64,000 nucleotides of DNA. Origin: Pomacea canaliculata (Eukaryota > Mollusca > Gastropoda > Architaenioglossa > Ampullariidae). The notes beneath the pieces were generated by a model. That model did no database searches and was not told where the DNA came from. It worked only from the letters and a program-made list of their open reading frames with translations. Location of the stretch: assembly GCF_003073045.1 (NCBI RefSeq), contig NC_037598.1, positions 8,734,342 through 8,798,341 on the forward strand, read 5' to 3'. The position numbers were made by a program, and so were the translations under genes. Below are positions 12,501 to 24,200 of the stretch, one piece after another; positions within the stretch are counted from its first letter, which is position 1, and the number at the start of each line of letters is the position of its first letter.

Positions 12501-14617
12501 ACCCAGGTCAACCTCCCAGTAGGGGTCCCTGTCGTCGCCAGTGTGAATACAGTTGGGGCTGTCTGGAAACTGGCTAAGAGGCCTGAAGGTGGTGTTTGTG
12601 TTGCCGTTCACAGCGAGACAGGCGGGACCAGATACCTCCTTGATTGCCGGTCTCATAAAGAAAGAACTCATTTTTGCTGTTTTCCCAAAAGCAACATTTT
12701 CTGCAACCAAGTGCAGGAAAGATTCATAAATGGTGGTTTCTTTATTGATGATTTGCAACTCAAATTTAAAATATTTTAAGGGAAAATTTTAGCTTCGTGT
12801 CCAGACGAAGTTTGGTATAACATACTTTCGCAAACCCTTTTTAAGTTACGAAAAGATATATAATATTTAAGCGTGGATAAGTAACTTTAGCATAATATAA
12901 AGTGACTATAATTCTTAGAAGATTCGCAATCAGTTGGTTAAGTAACATTTCAACATTCAAGCAGTGTAAAGGCTGTCATTACTGTACTTGTCCACTTAAT
13001 TAGATGTAGCACATTATAGGCAATGAATTTGGAAATTCGTTACTTAGGGGAATCTATAACTTTATTCGACTTGATGTCTGAAAGCACTTTCAACGATCAT
13101 GTGTATATAACCCTAGTGATAAATTTCATGAAAAATGTCTCACTTGAAGAATAAATATTGTTGCAAAGAACTAAATAATTTGCTTTAGTAATTGGCTGAG
13201 AAAGTGTTTATCAAGTATTCAAATTTATCAAGTTGTTCAAGACGGTGAAAATTTATCTCTGATTGGCCAGATATACATTGTAATTATTTGTGCAAATGTG
13301 AGAATAACGTACCTTTTATATACAATTTTTTCGCAATAGTAAATGTAGGAATCCTAAAAAGAAATATTTAAATAAATTTTATAGATAATAAGTAATACGG
13401 TGGACTTAGTCGTTTGCCATGGAAGTCACACACTGAACTATTTCTGTCTTGTCATTTCATCCTCATTCCTTTCAAAGTTTTTCAAAACAAATAACCTATA
13501 TATAAGCAAACTGTCTTATTGATAAAAGATTAAAAAAATAAAAGGCAAGATATAACATACGTTGATTTAGTAGACTGGTCCGAAAATAGTTTCGGAAATC
13601 ACAAGAACCATACGGTGCGCATGCGCAGCTGGGATCTGAAACACAATGTCTTGTTTTGTTTAGAAATAAATCTTCCGCACCTAAAAATGTGTGTTCTGCT
13701 CATTTCAGATTGGAAAAAAATGAGGCCAAAACAGAAACGCTTTTTCGACAAATTCTTCCAGGTTAGTAGAAAAAAGGAGAAAAAGAAGAAAGTGTAAAGA
13801 ATACAATTCTACAGACTCCCAAGTCGATTTCTCTGTACCTTTGATATTTTATAAGTGCATAGGTTACTGCTTTTTGTCCAGACACAAAGATAGATAAACA
13901 AAAGAGATGAAGGGGGAATGAAATAGAGATTGTATGCCTCATCTTCATTTGGCATTTGGCTTTGCGTGGCCGTGTGATGAGTGTCGATGCAAACTGAAGG
14001 CAATTTAATGAAAATATTTCTGGGTATAGGCACACGAACTCCTAACATGATATGTGGTGACATTAGAAGATACTTGCTTCTTGTTAACATCTGTGTGAAC
14101 TACTGGCTAAAAATAACAAAGATCCAGCTATTTAAAAAGGTTGATTGAGAAAACATATTACTATAGACCTTAGAGCATCATTTTTTCTGTAATATTTTGT
14201 ATGCTTATCTTTTTGAAAGAGCGCAAAAGCCGAGCAAAGTAAACTATTCGTATTCGTAATCTTAACAAAACAACTTTTCTTCAGAAATCGAGGAAGGTGG
14301 AAGATTGTTATCTCCTTGTTTGGACTTTTGTTCTTGTTGTTTTTTGGCGGTGGAGAAGCGGGAGGATTTTATGCAAAATCTGTTCGAAAGCTATATTCCC
14401 CAGGGACATTTTGAATAGCCAGGTCAAGATACAAACACTTTATATCTGCTCTACCAGGTATAAATTTAACAGAGAAATGAATAAAGGAACAAACAAAGAA
14501 AGAAGAAATCAGACGTTTAAGTAAACGATATGGGAGGGAAACATAGAAGCTCTATTTGTGAATCAACAAAATATCTTGGAAATCATCGAAGCATAATATT
14601 TCTCTTTAAAACGTGGA

Positions 14618-14707
<90 letters not shown>

Positions 14708-14797
14708 ATAAACACGAGTTCAATTACCTGCACGAGATTCTGAACTCGTCAACAGAAGAACCGAGAAGCAAAGAAACAAATAAACTTCCAGCCGCAT
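6520..14797 (-). CDS. FTP-domain receptor paralogue B, complete
   Basis: Eleven coding exons: 14797-14728, 13635-13561, 12700-12455, 12133-11945, 11525-11448, 10936-10688, 10333-10142, 9769-9668, 8836-8521, 7341-7190, 6740-6520; 1,890 nt, 629 aa, in frame throughout. Order: signal peptide (1-23), Cys linker, FTP domain 1 (49-193), Cys linker, FTP domain 2 (220-366), six-Cys EGF-like exon (367-400, CGPGFFGTDC), Thr/Ser/Pro stalk of four 17-residue repeats, a transmembrane helix with LCGCVVTGLCAAL, a basic juxtamembrane segment, and an acidic tail with DYFNARM and a C-terminal EEYEEMI. This implies a plasma-membrane lectin-like receptor with an SH2-binding tail (inference). FTP domain 1 lacks the Cys pair present in most other domains (LVHVF and VVFG instead of LCHxF and TCG). 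The donor at 10688 is weak (GTGGGT), with an out-of-phase alternative at 10684. Confidence 0.82.
8598..8801 (+). repeat. 51-bp coding minisatellite in the stalk exon of B
   Basis: Four tandem 51-bp units, each starting at or near GACGTCA. Read on the minus strand they encode the 17-residue repeat TSSTPGVRSLAPLTPDV with substitutions. The unit length is a multiple of three, so copy-number change keeps the frame. The repeat is rich in Thr/Ser/Pro and so is a candidate for O-glycosylation. Confidence 0.85.
14623..14704. repeat. (CA)n microsatellite
   Basis: About 82 bp of uninterrupted CA dinucleotides, just beyond the donor of exon 1 of receptor B and therefore in its first intron. Confidence 0.98.
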
Positions 14798-14856
14798 TTT
14801 TCACTGGATGTCTACACGTCTGTGTGAGATTCTGACTCATACAACAACATTCTCGA

Positions 14857-14872
14857 ACAGGATGTATAATTC
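14857..14872 (-). promoter_or_regulatory. Core promoter motif of receptor B
   Basis: Minus strand ATTATACATCCTGTTC, about 60 bp upstream of the ATG at 14797. It matches the motif upstream of A, C and D. The second, upstream TATA seen in A and C is not obvious here. Confidence 0.5.
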
Positions 14873-14879
14873 TAAGAAT

Positions 14880-16350
14880 CAGTTGAACCTTTTACTGCAT
14901 GTCGTTACTCATTCGCTGACATGTGCGGTGAAGTTGTAATGAGTTGAGGAGGTGAGTCAGATGTTGAATTACAGTTGAATATTTCTGACTTTGCCTTTAG
15001 CATAGAAGTGCAAATGCGAATGCTTTTTCTACTCAATATGCATCCTTTTACAGCTTCACAACCTATGTTTGGAACTTTTATCTATTGTCTTCTTTCGAGA
15101 TTTGATCGCTTGTTTGTTTTCATATCAAATATTTGTTTAATGTGACCATCCAAGTTTTCAGCAAGTTAAGAATTGCAACTCATAATAAATGTGTTATATT
15201 CTTGAAGCATATTTAAGTTGTCTTTAATCTGGCCATTACTTCCATACTATGATGGCCGTCCCAGGGTCACGTGTTGCATAATGAGGCCTTGTCGAAGCAG
15301 TCATATTTTCAAGAAATTTAGCCTCGCATTTTCTTTAACAAACTATATTTTTTTTTATTAAACTTTGAGGTTTCAAAAAAAGAAGAAAAATCAAATCAAA
15401 TCAAATCAAATCAGACTTTATTGTCTGTCAAGGATACCCAAGACAGAAATTTTTCTTTTGCTCACAAGGGCAGGTATACATACTCACACAGACATTTAAT
15501 ACACAGTTAGGAGTAAAGATACATTGTCATGGTAGGTTGGATCTCCGGCAAATGGTCAATGATATTCCAATACTTATATTTCTTGTATATATTAATAAAA
15601 AAAAAATGCGTTGGCTTTGCAGAATGCAACGAAAATGTCTGAACTGCATTTTCTTCATCCTCCTAGTACTATAAATTTCATACTATAAATTGCAATAAAC
15701 ACTCGTCAACTCTAAAATGATATCTCTGTTTGAAAATTATATTAGAATATATTGAATACGAAAAGGTTTACTATGAATGAAGAACAACCCTAGCAGACAT
15801 TGCACAAAAGGTTTCTTCTTTATATGAAGAAATGAAAATGTCTTTTTACTCTCACAATCAGCTCCTGGCACTGATATCTAGAAAGAATAAAAAAATTGTT
15901 GGAGCGTTAAACAGGACATGGGACAGGATGAGCTAGTCTTGCTGGAAATGTTGTCAATAGAACAACACGAGTATTACATAAAGTGATAAACATCTAACCC
16001 CACAGCCTGCATGGCAACGGAAGTAAGAAGCTTCGTGCAAAGTACGAAGAGAAGTGACGCCAGCCGTCGAGCGATTCAATTGCTTGTTTCCTTTTCTCCT
16101 TTCCTCTCTCTAGAATAGAACAATCTTAAATTATCATGTTGCTCCGATTTTCTTTACATAGTGTATGCGTGTCAGAATGTATTTTTTTTTTTTTATTGTG
16201 AATGCTTTCTTTTTATTTTGAGCCATCGTACGAAGAACATAAATATTTAAGAATCGCCATTCTGCTACACAACGTACATCAATTATCGCTGATTTCCTAA
16301 TAATAGACGACAGAATTATTTGAATAAGTTTGAGGAACTGATTCACACTC
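14880..16350. other. Intergenic between receptors B and C; only a LINE tail recognised
   Basis: AT-rich sequence upstream of receptor B. Apart from the LINE 3' end at 15386-15600 and a poly-T run near 16181-16195, I see no gene-like feature. Confidence 0.5.
15386..15600 (-). mobile_element. LINE 3' end with (ATTTG)n tail
   Basis: On the minus strand the sequence reads GACAATAAAGTCTGATTTG followed by ATTTG repeats. This is the characteristic 3' terminus of CR1/Jockey-group non-LTR elements. No coding part survives. The upper boundary is approximate. Confidence 0.55.
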
Positions 16351-16354
16351 TCAG

Positions 16355-16444
16355 AAAATACAGCGCTTGGCAAACCAGCAAAAAATGAGTTCCATGTTCA
16401 GCAGTTCACGCGATAATCAGGTTTCTGGTCCTGCTTGTCTCGCA
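16355..16444 (+). pseudogene. Relic of an FTP exon in plus orientation
   Basis: After an acceptor-like CACTCTCAG the sequence encodes NTALGKPAK, then, after a one-base shift, MSSMFSSSRDNQVSGPACLA. This is the start of the receptor family's first FTP exon. Similarity stops after about 90 bp, without the rest of the domain or other exons. It lies opposite in orientation to B and C, like receptor D, and so marks a lost plus-strand paralogue or an inverted exon fragment. Confidence 0.75.
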
Positions 16445-16689
16445 AAGATGAATAAGACAAAGAAGAACAAATGAAGAAGTCTGTGGAGAAAACAGTAGGA
16501 ACATCTGTCACTAGGTGGCTTCAACATGGAAAAACTGTCGGCTCCAAGTCCAATCTTTGGCTAAGGCCGAATACAATCTTATTGAAATCTCCCTACCGGT
16601 ACGTGGTTCATGCACCACGACCAAGAAATAACATCCTGCAAGTAACCGACATGAAATAACTGGAGCAGAGAGTTCACACTATTAAACTA

Positions 16690-17335
16690 GCAGATAATGT
16701 GGTAGGACTTGTGGGAGAACACGTGGCAAGGTGTGTCAAACTTTGATGTCCTGATGGCGCTTGTGAAGTTTTCCTGAAAATTTCCTTCAACGCCTTAAAC
16801 AAGAGAAATTTGGTCACACCTGTTTCCTGCGGGACAAATTTCCACTCAAGAAAAGGCAAAGGTTAAAAGTCAAATGTCATCGTGATTTACGTCCATTTTG
16901 ATGGACAGAGTTGCTCGTGACCACACTTTAAAAAATAACGAAAAAACGTTGAAAAGGGTAAATTTATATTTTTCCATCATTACACTGTTATTTGCAGCAT
17001 GGTCAGAAATGTTCCCACTAGTAGACAATGTAAGGGACGGTATCAGGAATCATCTGCCTCCATTACATGCTTACCTCCCTTTCATTACGCCCTGCAGACC
17101 CTGAACGCATATTTCCGTGATGTAAACCGCAGACGAGACTGGAAGCTTTTAAGTATTGTCACAGCAGTTTATTTGTAAGTTTAATTTTTATCTTTATACT
17201 TTAGTTTTCAGTCTTACTCTATTAACATCTCAGACTCGCTTGATAGGTATAAAATACCGGAGTAATTATTAGTAACAAAGAACAACGGGTAGGTTATGCA
17301 ATACAGTTATTTGTATGTAACTACTCAAAACATCG
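16690..17335 (+). repeat. Cluster-specific flank repeat, copy 3
   Basis: Shares GGGAGAACACGTGGCAAGG, the AATGTAAGGGACGG block, and the TATTTGTAAGTTTA and AGTAACAAAGAACAA segments with the other copies. It lies downstream of the 3' end of receptor C. Confidence 0.6.
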
Positions 17336-17579
17336 GTATTTATAATTGTTGAGTAAGTACTATGACTGATAAAACTGTATCAATAAGTGTAAAAAAAATG
17401 TTTCACATTGTTTACTTATTTATTTAATTTTTTTAAGATACTGATATGATCTTTCATTTAAATACAGTAAATTTGTACTTTACCTCTTATTCAAGGTGAT
17501 TATGCACTACTAAACTTAAACTATTTAGTTAACGAAATCCTTGTTGTAGAAATATACTTGTATTTTTTGTTATTACAGA

Positions 17580-17740
17580 ATAGACGCGAGGATTGCTAGG
17601 GAATCTGGATTGCGATGTCCGAGATCCGCCTTCTATAGTGACGTCATGACCAATCATCTCGCGATTTCAAGTAAACTGTCTGTTGGACAAACAACAAACC
17701 AAGTGTCTAGCTGCAACACGTTCATTGACTGTAAGTCTGT
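17580..17740 (+). promoter_or_regulatory. Conserved CRE/CCAAT element with donor-like site
   Basis: Contains a full CRE palindrome TGACGTCA at 17639-17646, a CCAAT box at 17650-17654 and, about 80 bp further, a strong donor-like GACT/GTAAGTCT at 17731. The whole block is repeated at 38768-38910 beyond the 3' end of receptor F with few changes. It resembles a promoter plus non-coding first exon on the plus strand, but no acceptor or gene downstream could be paired with it. Confidence 0.35.
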
Positions 17741-17820
17741 AACGAGATAACTATGGAGAAAAAATGCATCTAGAGTTTGTGTAGCTAGGATTGAGCAGCT
17801 TCCAGGCAGGTCATGACTTG

Positions 17821-17833
17821 GGGTCATTGACCT
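17821..17833. promoter_or_regulatory. IR-1 nuclear-receptor-like palindrome
   Basis: GGGTCA T TGACCT, two inverted half-sites with one-base spacing. An identical site lies at 38995-39007 in the paralogous block. It could be chance within a conserved duplicate. Confidence 0.25.
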
Positions 17834-18293
17834 CTTTCTTTTTGTCTCGCCTGATGTCTTCTTCTGTCACTGGATTTGATGTGCTTTGAGTGGATACTGC
17901 CTCTGTGTGTGATGCCTTTATTCATATCTGTGGAGGTTTTGTTTTGACAGGGAGACAACGGCGTTGACTAGTAAAAATAATTGCTAATTGCACGGCAGGG
18001 ACAAGAGACACGACAAGAAGCCATGTTTGTGTGTTGACCCTTAGGGTGGAGTTACTAGTTGCTGATTGTAAAACAGTTTTACCATTTCATTGAGGCCTTA
18101 CGATCCCTGGTTTAGATTTCTTTTCTTACACGTACATATTTTTCACTGCATGTGACACATTTTTCCAAGTTTGTCATTTAGAGGTTTACCCTAAGATACC
18201 AAAATTATCAAATTATCAATATCAACATGTCAAATTATCAACCCGATTCAATATCGAGGATAGTTTTCTGATCTAGAGAATCATCTGAACAGG

Positions 18294-21200
18294 TTACATC
18301 ATCTCTTCGTAGTCTTCATTGCCAGACGAGCTCGAGTCCGGGATGGTGGCAACGTGTCGGTCAGACCTGCGCGTGGGAAAAGCTTTGTAAGCATTTGCTT
18401 TCTTTTTTGGGCGGACGTCCTTCAGGCTCTCATCCATGTTGACGTTGACGTAGTCTGGAGACCCGTCATCATCATCAGGGCCTTGTGCAGTTCCTGCTGC
18501 ACTCTGAGCAAAACCTTACAGAGAAACCAGTCAATATTTCTTGAAATTGGTGTTCCTAAAAATACAAGAAACGAATAAACTTAATAACTTTAAAGGACTA
18601 GAGCGATGCAAAATGTCATAAATATTTCCACAAACCGAGAGACACGCTTACAAGCATCATCATGCAATGAAGTAGGTCCACAACATAAACATTATTACTG
18701 TACAAGCATCCGTCGTGACGACCTCAGTCAATGGAAGAGCTATAGTCTTGTTCATAAGGGGTAGATTGGTGTACACGTGACATTAGGGGGTTTGAGCTCT
18801 TTTTGGTGTGACCTTTGTAGACTTGTATCTCGGAGAGTGTTCACCCAGGTTTTTATTGAACTTTTTCCAACCATTAGAAAAAACATTGCACCCGACAAGC
18901 TACTTAATATTTTAAGATGATCATTTTAACAATAAATCACATAAAAGGGAGGGCGTTATGATAGTGATATTTAAAAATAAAGACAATTATTACAAATGTT
19001 GAAGGAAAGAATATGTATAACAAAGATTAGCCCTTATGACTGAGTTTTGCATAATGCCTTATAATATAGAATTTAAAGTCTAAACTTTATAGTTCTGTGT
19101 CAGAAAGATGCAATCATGATAATGGATAAATGCACGCGCACACGTATAATTTACAGAAAAAACACAAGTAAATATCTTTATTCACAGTGTTTATATATAT
19201 TTTGTTTCTGTTGTAATTCTAGTAGATATAAGGAATCGTGCCCTTTTCCGTTAAAGAGCTATCAACCGCTTTCAGAGAAATGAAAAAGGATGAACTTGGA
19301 CTGGTATTTTGGACTTTTACACCCTCGCACTTACCTGAACATTCAGCAGCGTCAGGTGGGGAAACCCGGGTATTCTCCCTGATCTTTGTCATGATGACGT
19401 CACCACCTTGTGAACTTGAGTCACATCCACCCTGGCGACCTTTAACCCGCCTCAGCCACCTGCAACATCACTGTTTATAGATGTACAATGCACATACACG
19501 CGAGTTTTTAACTGGTCAAGGTAGATAATTCGTTTACTTTCTCTTTGTCACCCTTCTGACCAAAGTGGATTTCTTTTTCCCCCAAATTATTTCCCCTTCG
19601 TCTTCGCAAAGAGTGTGAAATGGTTTGTAACAGATTTTTCTTTTGACGATGGCTCTTTGGTTTCGTAGAAACTCAAGTTACATCACAGACAATACGACCA
19701 AAGTCTCACTGTGTGCAACAGTACAAAAGTACAAAGTCTTGTGAAGAGAAGGACAGACTGAAGTTTGTTTTCTCTTTTCCTGTAAACTTACATAACAAGC
19801 GCCGCACAGAGTCCAGTCACAACACAGCCGCACAAAAACGATCCTGCGATTATAACAGCCATTCTTGTGACGTCATGTGTCAAAGGTGTCGAACTTGTGA
19901 TATCAACAGCTGAAAGAAACATCCCAGGTAGAAAACACATTGAAGTACCTTAATAATTATAAAATTATTTTTATACTTGAAATGTAAATCGAAGAAAGTA
20001 AAACAGCGACTAGGTCTCGAAAATTCTAAATTTCCGACAAGAAACAACCAACTTAGCAAGGCTAACAAACGTAACTGCAGAAAAAGGATTCTTTAAAGAA
20101 TTACCTATGCACATAGACTACAATGTAAAAACCTCCTTTGTAACACCGATCTGAGTGCTCGCACTAGGTAACACAGCTCCACAAACGATTCCTGTGAGTT
20201 AAGAGATGAAAGAAAGCTCACCCTGAGGGCAGGTTCCATCGACAGGACTGCAGGTCTGGTTTTTCTCGCAGACTTGTGGGCAGACCCTCTCACAGTCAGT
20301 TCCAAAATAACCAGGCCCACAAACTGTTGACACGACCAGTTTCGATTTAAGAAATAACTACAACGGAAGTGCTTAATTCCAATTCAAATTAGATATGCTG
20401 TATTGGTCAGGCAACAGTCGAAAGATATGTTTCCATTGAGCTTTTTCTCTTATTTAAATATTTAGTGATGCATTGGCTTAAATATAAGGTAAAACTAAAA
20501 GCACTAGAGCATCTATTAGTCAGTCATTGCTGCAGTTAAAAATAACATATATAACAGGTCTTGCATACTATAAAAAAATTAGCTAAAATGCATACCTTTC
20601 ACTTAAATGACTACTAAAAAGAAACAAGACTAACATTAGAACATAATAGTAACAATTACCAAATTATAATCTTTAAGGTATATAAATCTGCTAAAAATAA
20701 CTGCTTAGTACAAAATTACACTTAAAATATATAATTATGTCATCCTCATTTATTTTAAAGCCAGTATTTAATTACATTGGGAATTTTGAGTTTGAGTGTT
20801 GGTCACTCATAGTGTACCTAAGAGGAATCAGCATTTCTTTTTAAAACAAATTTAGCAACTCTCAAAATATTTAGATTGACCTTTGACCTGTGATCTGCCT
20901 GGTGTTTTATTCAAAGACCTAAACTTTGTGACAACCTTCAATAGGCCTGTAATTACCTCGACGAGCTAAATTATAAAAGTGACATTTTTTGTGTTTTTAT
21001 AAGGTTTCTTGTTGTAAATTATACCTGAGATTTTTATTTATGGTCAGAATTAGAATCTAAAAAATTTTTAATGAATACATTTTAAAAGACAAAATTCTGA
21101 TCATTTCTTGATCGAAACACGTAAGTAAAAACAATCTATATATTTACAGGGAGGTGACACATTGCAATAACACGAGTGCTTAGCATTACACTCCCATTTA

Positions 21201-24200
21201 GACGATCACACACTCGTTTTCAAATAACAATATAAATAATATCGATTAGCACTCTCATTTTCAGTTAAATTCACCAATATATTCAGAATAATATTAATGC
21301 CTATGATATATATGTAGGCGCTAAATTCTTTACATATGTAAATTAACGTGCACATACCTATTACTTCAACTTCACAAACAGTTAAAAAGTAGAACTCTAT
21401 CGTCGAGCGATCGGCTTTGGACAGCCTCACGGTTCGTCCAGTCAGCGAGGTACCACAGGTAATTGTTGACGGGTTAGCAACCGGATGTTGAAATGTGTGA
21501 CAAAACTGTCCATCCACGCTCACGTTGACTCCATCACTGCGTTCAATGTCTGGTGGAATAACAGGAGAAAATCAAGAGTGTGCTGAATAGTTCTGGATCC
21601 TCTACTCTTCCGTAAGTTATTTTAAATGTATTAAATTTACTGCTCGGGATATGAACGTACTTATACTTTAAAATGCAATAGTATATTTTTATCAATCTTA
21701 TAATAAGGTAGGTCATTGTATAGCATTATTGCACATTGCGCACGGCATTATTCTAACAGAGAAAACATTTCTGGAATTCTTAAATATCCACTGCATTAGT
21801 AAAAGTGTTTTGCTCTGAAGACAAAACTTACAATATAATATAAACAATAGTAAACGCCGTTAATATGTAAGAAGGACTTTTCCACGGTTTTGGAAAGCAT
21901 CTTCTTCCGTGGCTACAATACTGTGAGGAATATTGGATGAAGCATTCCTTAATTAATTGTACTCGTGTATTACAGATCTCTATTAGCGATTAATGTAGCA
22001 GTTTCTTTCACTTCAGCTGTGTGATTAACACCGTTTAATAAGAATAAGTTGTGTGTATATTTTGGGATAGAGATGCTGAAGCAGACTGATAAAGAGACCG
22101 AGATAGCCAAACCCCTTTTGTTAACATCTAGCTTGGTGAACATTCAGCAGAAATCGTTTATCTCCTATTTATGTACGTACGTGTCATTTCACATGTCCCC
22201 CACACATAAGCAGATAGATAATACACATATCTGTAGTCATTTTTATGTGTCTGAGTGTATGAGTTATATGTGTCGTAAACGAAGAGTCTAAACAACCTAG
22301 GACAGATATACTTACATAAAATATTTCTCCAATAGATGGCGATGCTGGCAATGGTGTATGGCTGACCCAGGTCGACCTCCCAGTAAGGTTCACGGTCACC
22401 TCTCTCAGTGTGTATACAGTTAGGACTGTCTGGGAACAGATTGATAGGTCTGAAGGTGGTGTTTCTGTTGCCATTGACAGCGAGGCAAGCGGGACCAGTG
22501 ACCTCTTGACCAGGTTCATCGGTGAACATGGAACTCATTTTTGCCGGTTTGCCCAGTGCTACATTTACTGCAACCATATAGATAGGAGAAGGTGTTGACT
22601 GATTTCTCGAAAACACCAACATAATTAATTACATAAAATGGCATACAATGTCATAAAAATCTCTAATAGCACATGAAAGAAGTTCCGAATAAAGGCGCGT
22701 ATTTAAAGTCATAATCTTAAGGCATAAATATTGTTTCCTAACCTTAGAGTTTAGAGTATACTACAATGTGCAGTAAGGTCCATTCTGAAAATAGACGAGT
22801 TCCCATTACCTCGTCCTAAATCTTCATCTCTCTGTTTATTCAGAAAATTAAAGTGTTCAATACACGAGGCTGAGAATATGAAGGGAAGTATTTGAACGTT
22901 TGGATTTGGATCCAGTGACCACTGTGACTTACCTGACATACATCATAAAAATAACAAGACATGGATTGACACTTACCTTTTCGTGGGGAAATGGATTTGA
23001 GATCTTGGTTGGTGAGGTCGCAAAAACCATAAGCAGAGCATGCACAGCTTATACCTGCAATCCAAATTTTTTTATTTTTTCAAAATTGAGGTAATATTTA
23101 TCATTTTTCTACTCATTCATTCCTTGACTTGTAGCAGATCACAACCACCTCAGCTAGTCCACCGGAACTGGTCGTCGTGTGGAGCTGGGGGTGCGAGCAT
23201 CAACGAAAGTTTTTACGAAATTTCGGAGTGTATCGTGCAAATGATAGAATCCATTCGTGCGTTTGGTTCAGTGAAAGAGATCAAAAAAGAGAAAGTCTAC
23301 TTTTTGATGATAGTTTTAATGATTTAGTAGCCAAACTTCATTACTATTTAAATATGTTTTTGCTGATCACTCTATGGTAAATCTCTGTTTTCTTACCCCA
23401 CACTTCAACTTCGCAAACAGTGAGATGATAATGTTCTGTCGTGTTGTCGCTTTTTGACAGTCTGACTGTCTGTCCAGTCAGAGGTGTATAACAAGCAAAT
23501 GATGATGGGTTAGAAGCTGTGTTCTGGAAGACATGACAAAGTTCACCATCAACTGTCACCTTGACTCCTTCACTGTCTTCAAGAGCTAACGGATTCAAAA
23601 AGAAAAACAAATTGAAAATGCGTAAAAAGCGCAGAAAAATAATTTTAAATACTTCTAGCCAAATGTGCTTTTATTTTGTTCCAAGTTTACTGGTTTTGAT
23701 TAAACAAATGACTCAAAGGAAATTTTAAAACAATTTTTGTAAAAACAGTTTTAATATGATTTAAACTCATGATATTAATTTACAGAGATAGAAATTGAGT
23801 AATTCTGTAGGAAAAGAGTAAAGATAAGATGAACAATAAATAAATGGACAAAGGACAGAAAAGATATCTACATTCATTTCTCCAGTAGATGGTAATGCTA
23901 GCAATAGTATAATGTTGAGCCATGTTGACCTCCCAGTAGGGGTCTCTGTCGCCGTCCCCAGTGTGAATACAGTTGGGGCTGTCTGGAAACTGGTTAAGAG
24001 GCCTGAATGTGGTGTTTGTGTTGCCGTTGACAGCGAGACAGGCGGGACCAGACACCTGCTTCAGTCGTGAGTTCACATAGTAGGAACTCATTGTTGCCGC
24101 CTTTCCCAATGCCACATTTTCTGTCCCCAGGTGCAAAATAAATTACAAAATGTCTTTTTCCGAACATCACAACTACCTACCTAAAAGCTTCTTTATGTTT

